Shown one piece after another: positions 46,864 to 58,109 of a stretch of 64,000 bases of DNA. A program made the position numbers and the translations under genes. Below the pieces are notes generated by a model, which was not told the DNA's origin, ran no database searches, and was given only the letters and a program-made list of their open reading frames with translations. Source of the stretch: Lophium mytilinum (taxonomy: Eukaryota > Ascomycota > Dothideomycetes > Mytilinidiales > Mytilinidiaceae); the NCBI GenBank assembly GCA_010093605.1, contig MU004197.1, positions 124,001 through 188,000 of the forward strand, given 5' to 3'. Position 1 is the first letter of the stretch, and each line of letters opens with the position of its first letter.

Positions 46864-48063
46864 TGTGAGCGGATGTGTTCGAGCAGATTGCTGGCAAGCA
46901 GCGAAAGCAGTGTGCCTGGACCAGAGGCAGCGCGCGAAGTCCAACGACAGTGAAGGAGCCGCAAAAGTGAGGTTGTGGAACACCAAGGCAGGGCGTGGTG
47001 TGGGGTATGAGGTGGTGTGTGGAGTGTCGATGGGAGGTGGTGAGGAGGAAGGTCCGTCAAGAGCGAGGGCAACGGATTGAAATCAGCAGCGTAGGCGCTA
47101 GGCGGCGCTAAGAGCTAGAGGGCACTTTCACTAGTGAAGTGAAATGACGTAATTGTGCGAATTTGATGCGACGGGGTTTGTGTGTCAACATCGGGTATTC
47201 ACTAGTTGTGGGCCTCGCTTTGTACCGGGTCCGGGCAAATTGGTGTTGCAGAGGGAGATTTGGCGAAGAAGGGAGAAGATGCTCAAGGTCTAGCTATATA
47301 TGCATGTAGTGTCGCAGGGGTTGAAAATTAGCTATATTCATAGACTTAGAAGTCATTCAGTCCTCTTTCTACAGTACTGAGTTATATGGTTGGACAGTCC
47401 TTGCAAGTCCTAGGGTGCTCCAAAAAGCATGGAAACTTCGAAATGCCATGTGACGGCCATCCTAGTGGGAATTAGACCACCTTTTGACCAACGGAGGAAT
47501 TGCTCCTTGGGGCACACCTTACAGTAGTGTCGGGAGAGCAAGGGTGAAGCCAAAACCATGGCATATCCATGTTGCCCACATCCAAAGCTCAGTACTGTAT
47601 GCTTATCCAATGCCTTGTTTATAGATCTGGTTTAGCGCGTGTCGCTGTTGACATCTCAATACTCAGACCAAAATATATTCAGGGGGACTAGCAGGTGCTG
47701 TCGCGGCTCTCAAAAGGACTGTTTGATCAGTACGATCTATGCTTGGTTGAAATTAGTACCCATATATCACAATTCTATTCCACGTATCCAATATAGCGCA
47801 GGTAGAATGTAGCATCGCAGCCTTCAAAACACCATGGACGTAGGAGTCTTTCAAACACATATCACCAGTGTCAAATCGAAGAGTCAAAGTTTGTAAATAT
47901 GCTTCATCGGATTCCAAACAGCTATTAAACCATTCAACTGTGATTACCAACAAAAGCTCCCTACTCGCAATACACTCGCACCGTTGACTACAATAGAACA
48001 CACAAAGAAATGAAAAAGATCTAGCATTTACTCCCAACTAGACCGACCTATCTGAGCAGGTCT
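46864..48063. other. P8 upstream region with one dispersed-repeat copy
   Basis: GTGTGCCTGGACCAGAGG at 46911-46928 is the shared GGACCAG motif. GGTGTGGGG / GGTGGTGTG-rich sequence lies at 46996-47045, and GGCGCTAAGAGCTAG (47102-47116) matches the P7 upstream word. One repeat copy lies at about 47463-47575 (TTAGACCACCTTTTGACC ... CACACCTTACAGTAGTGTC). A 94-codon minus-strand frame at 48037-47753 has no recognisable domain, so no gene is called. Confidence 0.35.
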
Positions 48064-48210
48064 AGCACGCGACCCCGTCTATCAGGACAGAAGTCTCCCA
48101 GCCTCCGCCCCCGCCCCAAATACCTGTATAGTTCCTTTGTCGAGCACGCAGCTATTAGGCTAACGTGTGACTAGCACCATACAGGGTTGAGACGAGGGCT
48201 TGTGTGAACT
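48064..48210. other. Class A conserved hairpin element, 3' flank of P9
   Basis: The inner stem is CCTGTAT (48123-48129) with ATACAGG (48179-48185). The central hairpin has CACG opposite CGTG around an AGC-TATTAG-GCT core, replacing GCGC/GCGC of the P2 copy by paired changes. The outer arm (CAGCCTCCG with CGAGGGCTTG) is weaker. The block is oriented as behind P2 and P7. Confidence 0.6.
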
Positions 48211-48325
48211 GATGCGTCCCACGGGTGGCCAGAATCGACAGCAATGCAATCGCATTGTAAACAAAGATAGAACACACAAAGGAACAAAGAGAATAGAATC
48301 GACCTCATCCACCAGTCACGTCCTC

Positions 48326-51300
48326 TCAACAGAACTCCTCAGCATCCCCGTACTTATCCGCGAAGTAGTCCTCTGGGTCCTCGTCGTCAGCCGTCGCTTG
48401 CTGAGCAGGCTGGGGCGCCGGAGCAATCGCAGGGGGTGCCGGTGGCTGCGCAGAACCTGTGGAGCTCTGCCCCTTCAGAGGTCGCACGCGGCGCTTCGCA
48501 AGCTGCTCGGTAGAGGCGCGCTTGGGCGTGTCTGTGTCGGCGGAGGCCTGGCCGTCGGAAGATTTGTGTTTGAGCTCGTGATCGTCGTCCTCGTCGTGTG
48601 TAGAGCTTTGATCTTCGCTTGGAGGGCTCTGGTCAGGGCGCGCCTTTGCTTCGGTGCTCTCTTTCTGCGCCTTGCGGTCCTTCAACATCTGCGCCTGAGC
48701 CCCAGAGTCCTCTTCCATGGTCGCCTTCGAGTCCTCATGCAAGGCTTTGTCCAGGGCCTCGGCCTCTTCTCGCTGCTCAAGGATCATTTTGACGTCGAAG
48801 TGGCTGGCTAGATATGCTTGGAACTCCGAGTAAATGGTGAGATAGTAGTTTCGGGAGCCTATCTCGATGCCGCCGTACTCCTGAAGCATCGCCTTTTTGT
48901 ACTCATCTTTTCGATCGGACTCAGGAGATTTGAGCGTTTGCCGAGCGAGGGGTTCTTCTCGAGACCGCGCCCACTCAATGAGTCTGGATTTGCTGAAATT
49001 TGTAGTATACGTCTCGTTTCCCTTCTTTAAGGCGCAGAAGAGTGCGGTAAGGCGGCGTATTCGCTCTTCTCCAAATTTGATGCCCTCGATGTGGTTAGGG
49101 GGTACCTGTAAATTGACTATAGGATCTGCGGGAGGAGGAGCGAGGGCTGTGGATGACGGCGCTGCTATGTTCCGGTTGTTGGGATCAGCGGCTTCTTTGA
49201 GTGCATCTTGATCTTCGACGGTGATAGCCTTGTTTCTCAGAAACTCGAGAAGAACGTCGCTGTCCATGGAAGGCGTATTTTGGAAAAGGTGGGAGATCTG
49301 TTCCTGGATCTTACCGTTGTACCTAGATCTTGAGATCGGCATAGGTACAGAGCTATCGTTCAGCCATCGCGCAGAGAATTCCCGCTCCATTGTTCGCGCA
49401 ATGATTGACAGAAAGTTTTGCGAGTAGCCGGTATGAAGCCGGTCGTTAGCCTCGTCGAGGATCTCGAATATGTCCTCCAGCCGGGATTGGCGCACAGGCA
49501 AGTATTCTGCCACTACGCCAGGGATGTGGAAAGGTTCCAGTTGAGGAATCGTGTCTTCGGAATCTGCATCGACGGCCTCTGCTTCCTCGAGTTCTTCCTC
49601 TTCGAGAATTGGAGCTAGTCCAAATGCATTTGGACGTGTTGGGGACACCGCCCTAGCTTTACCCTTATCTACCCTGCGTTCCATACGTGCCCGATCTGTG
49701 ACACCAGCTGACATCGAAGGCCGTTGGGTTGATTTTTCCTGCAGAGGCTCAGATGACGCACTGGAGGCATAAGAGCTAGCGGCCTGGAATGCGGGCAGGA
49801 TCGTGTCGGATGATGCTGAAGGCACAACCACGTTCGGAAAGGCTGGCTGAGTTTCCATGCCGGCCGGAATTTCAGAAGTAGGTTGAGTCTGATTTTGTGG
49901 TTGACTAGACATGGGTGCATCCTCTTCTTGCGTGGAGGCATCGTCCATGTTCGCAGCTTCCATGCCGGCTGGCATTCCAGACGTCGGCGGAGGAGGATGC
50001 TCATATTGACTAGACCTGGGGGAATCCTCATCTTTCGCGGAGGCATCGGCCATGTTCACAGCTTCCATGCTGGCCGGGGTTTCGGGAATAGATTGAGGCT
50101 GAACTGGAGGTTGACCAAACACGGGCGCATCCTCATCTTTCGTGAGAGCATCCGTCATATCCTGATTCTCCTGCGTCCTGTCCCCGCGGGGTAGCTCCTG
50201 AGCAACTGAAGGCCCAGCACGGTGAGCGTCAGCCTCGTTCTGCTGAGCTGGAAGACCTAGTTTTCCGAAAGGCCACTGATAGTTGGATAGGGCTGGTGCC
50301 TCAGCTCGCGTAGGGGATGAATCGAATATTGCATTCGCTCCCGGAGTCTGTAGCGGTGGAAGTGCTGGTCCTTGCGGACCTGCTGGTGAGGGCTCAGCCA
50401 CACCATCCGACTCTGCCATTTGCAGATCCTCGTTGGGGGGTTGAACCGCGTCCATTTCGGTATCTCCCTCAAATTGAAACCCATCCATATAATTGTCACT
50501 ATGTTTGGGTGGATTCGATGGCTCCTGCATGCCACTAATTTGTTCACCCGCTGGACGCGATTCAGAGCTCAGCAACGACGTGGTCGCGCCGTCAGCCTGA
50601 GTATTGGTATCTGCGTTCGCAGCATTTCCCTCGAGCCCAAACATCGAAGAGCTGTCGCCTTCATCTTGATCGGGCTGAGAGTTTGACAGAGCTGCCCCGG
50701 CATCGTCGTCCGCATATACCATCCTCGCGTTGTCCATATCTTCGGCAGGAGTCTTCAGATCTGGAGCTTGGGTATATGTGTTTTGCGGAGTGCCAAAAGC
50801 AGTAGGGGCACCACCGACACCCGCAGCGGAAGCGACATTCGAAGGCAAAGGGATACCGATATAGGGTGCAGGGATAGAAGCTTGCGCTAGCCCTAAACTC
50901 GGAAGTGCCGGGGGTGCCGTAGAGCTGTTTAGATGTTGGGCAATGTGCTTAGACATATCCGGGGTTTGAATAGGGGAGATGGTTGGAATTGATGGGACTG
51001 AACTTGGTGCATAGGTTTGCACGATTTGATCGGTAGTAGCACTGGCTGGGGGACTCTCTGGAGCTTTAGGTGGAGCCATAACGGTCGGAGCAGCTTCCTC
51101 GATTTTGGGCTGTGGGTCCTCAGCCTCGTCTGACGGCACATATTCCCGCTCAAATATTCTGTGTACTGCCGGGTATTGAAAGTCGTCGCTAACTCCAATG
51201 CTCATCGTAGAGAAGTCAATGATTGGGCCGATGCTCTGAGAGCTCTGCTCAGCGTCTAAAGCAGCTGTACTCTCATCAGACTCCTCGACACCGGTCACAT

Positions 51301-53217
51301 GTGACGAAGAGGTGGGGACTGCATTCGAGACCGGCGAAAGCGACGCAGTGGAAGTTGGCACGTTCGGCACATCGGCCAAGGCATGCGTATCAACTGCTGG
51401 GGGAGCTGCACTAACAGGCGGAGGATTTGATGGAGGCAGTCCCATGCACTTCAATAGAGCAGCAAGCCGAGTCTCGATCTCCCAACCGATGTCGGTGCTG
51501 ACGATCTCCGCAACGCCGTCATCGTCTTCAGTCTCAGTGTCGGAATGCTCCGATTCGGTGTCCTCGTCCAACGACACAGGCTCGCGCCATTGAATCAGGT
51601 CGGATGTTGATCTAGCGGAGTTGACATTGTCGATCTGGCTCTCCGAGGCGTGCTTTTGTATAACTTGGCATGGCTCTGCTAGAGTAAACCCGACAGCGGC
51701 ATCTTGTTGGAAAAGTGCATCCTGTTTCGTGGTGAAGTTGACGTCTGGGGGTTTGATGTTCGAATGGTAGCTAGATTCCGAGACGACAACAGAAGCATCC
51801 TGAATCACGGCGTTTGCGACTGGCTTTTGGGCGGTTGGTTGTGTTTTTGGGGTTCTCTTCTGTGTACGGCGAAGACGACGAAATTTCGATCGCCCAGGCG
51901 TTTCGATATCAGCCTGAATAACCTTTTCGGGTATGGAATGGGCCTTAGTGGGCTCTGCGGCAGGAGTCTGAGCCTGGGGACTTTTAATTTTGGAGTTCTG
52001 ATCCAAAACTGAAGCTCCTTCGACATGACGACGCTCAAGGGAAATCTTCTTGCTCTTGATCGCGTCCTTGGCATCGGAGCTTTCTTTGCCGGAACCGTGA
52101 TGTTGCGCTGGCAATTCTTCCCGCTTCGTGAATTCCTGGGGTTTACGTCGCGAAATTCGCATGTTGCGTCCTCGTGACAGCGCGCCCTCTGGAGGATTTT
52201 CTTCGGGGGCGGGAGGGACCTTTGGCTTAGGCGCGTAGTATTGGAACCAAAACGCGTCAGATTCCGCAACCTCATCCGCCTTCCTTTGGGCCCATTCGGC
52301 CTGGAAACGCGCCTTACGCTCCGCGCGTCTGAGGCTCTGCTTCTTCAAGTGGACCAACATTGCGTCTAGATCGTTTATTAGGCGGAGCCGACGGACTTCT
52401 TTTACGGCGGGGAAGAGAACAAAAATGTAGTGGTCTCTGAACTCTCGCCACACCGTAGTCGGGTCGCGAAACATTCCGAAGGCTTTCTTTGCGTGGGTCA
52501 GTAAATCTAACGCGTCTTGATCGAGCCCAAGGTTGAGGATGTCGTCTTGGGTTGCCCGTCCAGATCTGGGCACCCATATAGAGACTTCGGGCGAGGAATC
52601 TTGGTGCGCGGCGTGAACTAGACGCGAGCAGGTCGGAAGGCTGTGGTGTGATTTAGGTTTCATCTTGCGAGAGAGCTTTGCTTTGAAGCAGCGAAGCGCA
52701 TCAACCGTGCGACGAGAAACCTTTCCGGGCCACTGGTAAAGAAATCGGAACCGCTGAGAGGCGACCGGGACGAATCCAAAGAATGCAGTTGTTGTGCAGC
52801 GGAGTATCGCGTCGCAGTAGCGAAACGTATCCGCTATAGCGTGAGCCACCGCCCCCAGCCATCGAAGAAGTTGTCGGCAGAGTTGGAAGGCGCAAGCAAG
52901 AAGTCCAAGGATCGCAAGAGTCGTGGCGGAAAGGCGTGCTTTGCTCGCGAAAAGGGCATCGGACATGCGGCGGGACATCGCACTGCGCCAGCGAGCAAGG
53001 ACATGGGCATGGGCATATGTTGCGGTGACGAGGATGATGATAGCGAGAATGGCAAAGGGGTATCCGAAGCCTGGGATGAAGCCGCTGAATGAGGCAGGGC
53101 TGGGTGGAGAGGCGTCTAGAGATCACATTAGTAGAGCGCAAGAGGTGAGGGGACAGGCTAATAAGACGCGGGATAGAGCTTACCATTCCGTAAGGGCTCG
53201 AAGTCATCTCCGAGCAT
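48326..53217 (-). CDS. P9: two-helix membrane giant-family protein with two modules
   Basis: Unrecognised. My model has exons 53217..53184 and 53115..48326, with a 68-bp intron (GTAAGC, CTACTAATG, TCTAG) and a G|AC junction, giving 1607 residues starting MLGDDFEPLRN. An upstream 5' UTR intron (53339-53250, GTAAGG...TATAG) is likely. Two hydrophobic helices lie near 28-44 (FAILAIIILVTATY) and 74-90 (LAILGLLACAFQLC), so both ends may face the same side. Residues 150-300 are basic and helical. The middle is Ser/Pro/Glu-rich and includes three copies of a repeat of about 35 residues with MEA-(V/A)-NM-(A/D)-DAS at 49,870-50,170. Modules lie near 49,500-49,230 (RQSRLEDIFEILDEAN) and 49,080-48,800. 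The tail is Glu/Gln/Ala-rich and ends in a Pro/Ala and acidic segment. Confidence 0.8.
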
Positions 53218-53538
53218 CAAACTCAGGTAGTCGCCTCGAGTTTGATCGTCTATAGTGCTTTGGGGAGATGCCGCGATAGAGGAAGGTGCTGCTACCGTGT
53301 CAGAAGGTGGCGCGCAAATGGTCTGCGGGGGAGCCTTACCTCAGAAGTGAGAGAGCGTAGCAGGGTGCCCGGACCAAGGGCAGATATTCAGTGAACCAAC
53401 CAAGGATGCAAGCGCAAGAGCCAGAAGGCTGGTGCGATGCAAGATGGGGCTGGGAGGTGAGGATCAATGGAGGATGGTAGTGGAGAGAAGGGGATCCGGT
53501 CAAGTGCAACAAACAAGTGTAATCTCCGTCGGATGGTT

Positions 53539-53565
53539 GTCGCCAAGACCTAGACGGGCCACGGT
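53539..53565 (-). promoter_or_regulatory. P9 upstream GCCAAGA/GTGAAT box
   Basis: GTCGCCAAGACC at 53539-53550 is followed by GGTGAATGC near 53562. It lies about 320 bp upstream of the P9 ATG, but only about 200 bp before the probable 5' UTR intron donor. A GGACCAAGG motif (53370-53378) lies between box and gene. Confidence 0.4.
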
Positions 53566-53640
53566 GAATGCAGTGACGGTGGGCGGAAGGGGTGTTGGAG
53601 CTTTCACTCACGTCAATAGACGAGAGAGCCAGGCTTGTTA

Positions 53641-54235
53641 GAGAGGAGCCTGAACAACGTGGGGCTGCGAGAGTTTTGGCATCTGTCTAGACACTCAGGG
53701 CTCAAGAGGAAGCTCCGATTCCTCGGAGCTGAATGGAAGGTGTTGAAGCGTAGGCGGGTAGGCGGGGAGTGAGAAAAGGTTGTACACCTAGGAATCAGGC
53801 CGCGTACAACTAGTGCTTCCTCTGTTTCGGCAAGTGGCAACTAGAAGAGAATTGATGAAGAGCGTTCACGGCATGATTGAGCAAGGATGCAGTGGCCAAA
53901 TCAAGGATTGAACGCATTCGTACAGAAGATGGTCAAGGCCTAGGGTAAACGTAACCCTAGGCAGAACACGATGGTCCCTAAAGACGATTATTTGGTTACC
54001 GGATGTGATATATAGAACAGAGAAGAACGTCGGAGATAGAAGTCAAGAAATAAAGAATATCCACGTTAAATCGAGAGGTTTGGAGAAAGCGAGAGCGTTG
54101 ATCAATATAACTGTCTTTGCACATAGGTACTATCGGTTCAACATCTTGCAAACATTCTTCTTGTTGACCTACCTAGAGAGCGAATCCATCGGTCGCCTTA
54201 TCTGAGTGCTCACTTACCTATTTCCTCCCACAGCT
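53641..54235. other. Gap upstream of P9
   Basis: I see no supported gene, shared repeat or transposon end. A 66-codon plus-strand frame at 54005-54205 has no recognisable domain. Confidence 0.3.
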
Positions 54236-54632
54236 ATACGACATCTTCAGCTCGGCCCTGCTCCACGAGCGGAGCCGCGCAGCGCGTCACTCCAGCTTGG
54301 ATAAAAATCGCGGTGTAAGACCTCCCCGGCGGAGCCCGTTTCTTTACCGCCAGATGCTCGACTGTTCTGGCAGCTTCGACGCAAAGGACAACAACACGGT
54401 TCTGGTGGCACTCGGGTGGCCCTTTAAAGCACGGCGACGCGGTCGGAGCGGACATGTGCTGCTAAAGCTAATCGAGATCAGCCGGAGCCACCGCGAAGGG
54501 AGGCAGTGTACGGCCTCTTGTAGGTGGGGTTTGATGTCCGATGGGATCCTCGTAGAAATGGCTTGTGAGAACTATACGTACTCCGAGGCATGGCAGCAGA
54601 TGTTATGGGAACACCAATCTAATGCATATTGA
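54236..54632 (+). pseudogene. Possible relic of a HET-domain-like protein
   Basis: A GC-rich open frame without a convincing start reads ...QMLDCSGSFDAKDN, then NTVLVALGWP. In fungal HET (heterokaryon incompatibility) proteins a similar stretch appears as L-x-x-x-x...D-A-x-D-P-R-D-x-V-(Y/F)-A-L-L-G-L. Only this short motif matches. The hallmark P-R-D is not intact and the N-terminal HET half is absent. The frame ends at 54632 and overlaps the proposed last exon of the RhoGEF on the other strand. The resemblance may be chance. Confidence 0.2.
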
Positions 54633-57310
54633 GCTGAAGAGAAGAATATCAAGAGCTAGACTGCGGTATTAGTATATGTAGGAATGTAGAGTAAAAAAGT
54701 AGCATACCTCTGCTTAGACCGATCTAATGCTTTGGCCTCGTCGATCTTCTCCACCCACGCTTTCCGATCGCGAACGGAGAAAGTGCCGAGCGTATGCATG
54801 TGTGTGTTTGTGTTTACAAAGAATTGGTAGATGACCGAGCCACGAGGTACTTCATCGATAATGGTGGCTTTCATGAATTGGTTGTCGATATCTGGGAGGG
54901 TAGCACAGAGCTCGGTCGTTGTCAGAGGCTGGATTGCTGGTCAGTGAAAGGGAATCAAGGCGTAGGAGCTATACCATACCTCTTCCAGAAGCCAGAACTT
55001 TCCCTCTGTAGCACCACTAGCATTGCCTTCACCCTCTTTTCGAGAACGCACTTTGCCCCAAAAGAGATTGTTGTCAAGTAAGACGGCGTGCACTGGAATC
55101 CACTGGCCTTTGCCTCTAATGCGTAATGCGAGCGGTCCTTGGTGGATGATAGTGCGAGCCGGGTCGGAGATGTTCAGTTGATTGAGGAAGTCTACGTTTA
55201 TGGTTTGGATGCGGCGGTAGAGGTTCTGGAGCTGCTCACGACGCGTAGATTTTTCCTGGATCGCACGACACGATTGCTGAAGGTTTTGTAGAGAACGAAG
55301 CGAATGTCTCAAGCTTTCGATCTCTCCCTGATATGCTTGCCCGGATGGCAAGACACCGTATGAGTTCATAATAGAGTTCAAAGTGTCGATATGAAGTTGC
55401 AATTGTAACGTAGGGATATTCGTGAAATCTTCCCATGTCTTGCCGAGCCAGGCAGGTCGCAGACCAAGGGTATTGACGAATGCTCGAAACTTGGGGTCCG
55501 TGGAAAGGGTGAGGCGGACAGCATGTTGAGCATGGGGAAGACGCTGATGATACGTCCGATATGCGACTTGAGACTTTGATACCCAGGCGGTGATGATTTT
55601 GGAATCGCCCGTGGCGAAAGGACTTTGGCTGATTTGTGAGTTTATGGGCAACCGTAGATAATCTTGGTGCAACGCAACCAATTCCTTGATCATTTGAAAA
55701 GCTTCGAGATGTTTCGCCAGAACTGGCCACTTCGAGAGCACTGGAATAACGAAAATTTGATCAAAGGAGGAAAGACGAGTGATGAGGTTCGACTCGGATT
55801 CGACTATCCCAGCCCAGAAAGTGTGGCGGTCTATCTCTTGCGCTGAAACAACCTTAATGTCATCGGTCTCTGAAGAAAGGGTCTTGAACAGGTCTAAATT
55901 GGATTGACTTTTCTCAGATAAAGGTTTGCGGCGAGGCGCCCAAGAACCAGATGTTGTTCGCGGAGAAGAGTCCACAGATCTCGGCGGTCTGCTGTCTACT
56001 GTGGTCGTGGATTCCATTGCGGTACGACTAGAAGATGAGGATACTGCCGAAGACGAGTCCTCGAAGTTCGAAGAAAGAGAGCTTGATGCTCCTGTGGAAT
56101 TAGTTACTACCGATGACCGAAGGGTAGGCGATTGGGGGGTGGCTCCTGGCCGACGTGGGGGTAGAGGCGGTTTTTCTTCCTCCTCGACGTGGGCGTCTAC
56201 CGTGGTTTGCGTGGATGTTGTGCTGCGCACAGAATCCTCGCGCTTTCTAACATTTCTAGATGGGTCAATCGTCGAGCCTGTCTTGGTGGAAACTATGGGC
56301 GGCATGAACGGTAGGTAGCTTCTCTCGATATCATCTAGAAAGGGGTCTCGTTCAATATCCTCAAAGGCTGGTGCATGGAGGCTTGACGCTGGCCCAGATA
56401 AGTCGAGGTTCTGCAGCTCATCGAGCGTATCTGATAGAGGTTGCGATTGTGGCTCATCTTCGTGGTCATCAAAATTGATTAAATCTCCTTCAATGACTTC
56501 AACTGGCGGTTTCGGCTGTTCATTCCGCGCATCGGCAGCGGCCATTGCTCTTCGATATGCCTTGGAATTGACGACCTGGTCATCAAAGTCGAACTCTGCT
56601 TGGCTGGCAATAGATTGTGCATCGACGCCGGATTTGACGTCGAATATAGACGCGGGAACTTTTATCCGGGGATGCGTAGAGCGCAACGACTTGGACCGAG
56701 TTGCAATTTGTTCCAAGGTGCCGGAGTTCTCTCGCAGAAGGCGTTTGATGTCACCCAGGGATTCCCTGTGATGATTACGATTAGCACACAAACATGTTAT
56801 AGCGCAAGCACGGTATCGCACATCTGGAGGCCTTGAATCAAGAGCGTCATAGCAGTCTGCTGACCGCGAATCTGCATCAGCAGTTCTTTCATCCTATCTT
56901 CCTCCCACACTATTCTAGACCGCTGCTTCCAACCCAGCTCACCTCCTGGCAAACCGGAGCCAGCCAACCGCTGCACCTCCTCGTCCAGACACGAGTACAC
57001 AATCATGCATCCCGTCAAAGCAGTATCGAAGGCAGTTTCAAGCTCGGGTTTTTGTCCTAGAGCGTCGCGAAGGAGGAGGCTTTGCACCTGGGAAAGGGCG
57101 GCGCTGATGACCATGGACTCGGAGTAGATAGACGTGATGGTAACGGACGCACCCAGATATCTTTCGCGGAGATCGTAGAGGCCCTTGGCGCACCGTATAG
57201 TTTCGGAGAGGACATTTATCTGCGTACAGCTTAGTAACGTTACGCAGGAAGAGTTCACGCGCCGTGAGATTGATACATACGACGTTAGCGGCGACACTGA
57301 GAGGATCCAT
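54603..57310 (-). CDS. RhoGEF-like protein: fungal N-terminal domain, DH and PH domains
   Basis: My model has exons 57310..57281, 57219..56822, 56765..54980, 54928..54708 and 54660..54603, giving 830 residues. Introns are 61, 56, 51 and 47 bp and all phases agree; the last exon is least certain. MDPLSVAANV is the start of the fungal N-terminal domain seen on STAND and other proteins, here about 140 helical residues. A disordered Ser/Pro-rich region (about 200-440) contains PPLPPRRPG, a possible SH3 ligand. Residues about 455-690 fit a DH (Rho exchange factor) domain (FWAGIVESESNLITRL, then FVIPVL). Residues about 705-810 fit a PH domain (WIPVHAVLLDNNLFWGK ... RKAWVEKIDEA). Family knowledge predicts GDP-GTP exchange on a Rho/Cdc42-type GTPase at the membrane. 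Not a member of the giant family around it. Confidence 0.8.
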
Positions 57311-58109
57311 TGTTTGGAGTTTCCGCTATGGCGGACTTGGAAGAAAGCACCCGTTGGTTTTGTTCGCGGAAAAGCTCCACGATTATTTAAGAAGACAGTT
57401 CTGTTACCGGGCATAGCATACTGTTTTGTATTTCAAGGGCGTTTTCGTCTCAAGAGGTGAGATTGATGATGTGACGACGCGACGTGCGATCCCTGCTCGG
57501 AGCGTAAGCGCCGTTTCTCCGGCTGCTTTCGATCTCAACGTCATTCCATCCCACCCCACCCATCCCAGCCATCAACTCCACACACCAATGAGACCTGCTG
57601 ATTAGTAGGCGACCTTAGACAGACCAAAACTCTATGCGCACTCGTTTACCACTGCTAGGGGTGCCGCCATGGGGCGACCACAATGTAGGCATCATGTCAA
57701 GCTTTCGAGAGCGTAAGCTAAGCTCCTTCTTGACTAAGAGGTATCCTCGCGATGGAGCTGCCCCTGACAGTGGCATCCGGCTTGCAAAAGCGGCCGGACA
57801 AAGCTCTATTGTCAGAGTCCTTCTTTGTTAGCTAGGCGTGTTGATCGTTCCCTTTGTTCTCTACTCCACTGATCGAATGCTTAAGACAGCCTGCTTTATT
57901 TAGAAGACACAAAGAAACAATGCACTAGAACTATGCCTGAAACAGGCCAGCGGGCTCAAATATCTGTACAACAATCTACAATTGAATAACATTGACTATT
58001 CCAGCAGCATCCCACAATCCTCGGAAAGTAATCATTTTAATCTCCACAGCAGCAGCATCGATACCTCATTAATTGCACAGAACTTCCGCCGTAGAGCCCA
58101 CCGCTCGTC
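57311..58109. promoter_or_regulatory. Intergenic region between divergent RhoGEF and P10
   Basis: Holds one dispersed-repeat copy in plus orientation at about 57690-57800 (TTCTTGACTAAGAGG, then GCTGCCCCTGACAGTGGCATC). The P10 leader is A/C-rich. In the P10 frame a TAG lies five codons before ATG 58110, so that ATG is the first in frame. No GCCAAGA box was seen on either side. Confidence 0.4.

Noticed and set aside
47753-48037. Minus-strand frame of 94 codons upstream of the P9 3' flank
   Set aside because: No domain, no splice partners, and it sits in an AT-rich gap between genes.
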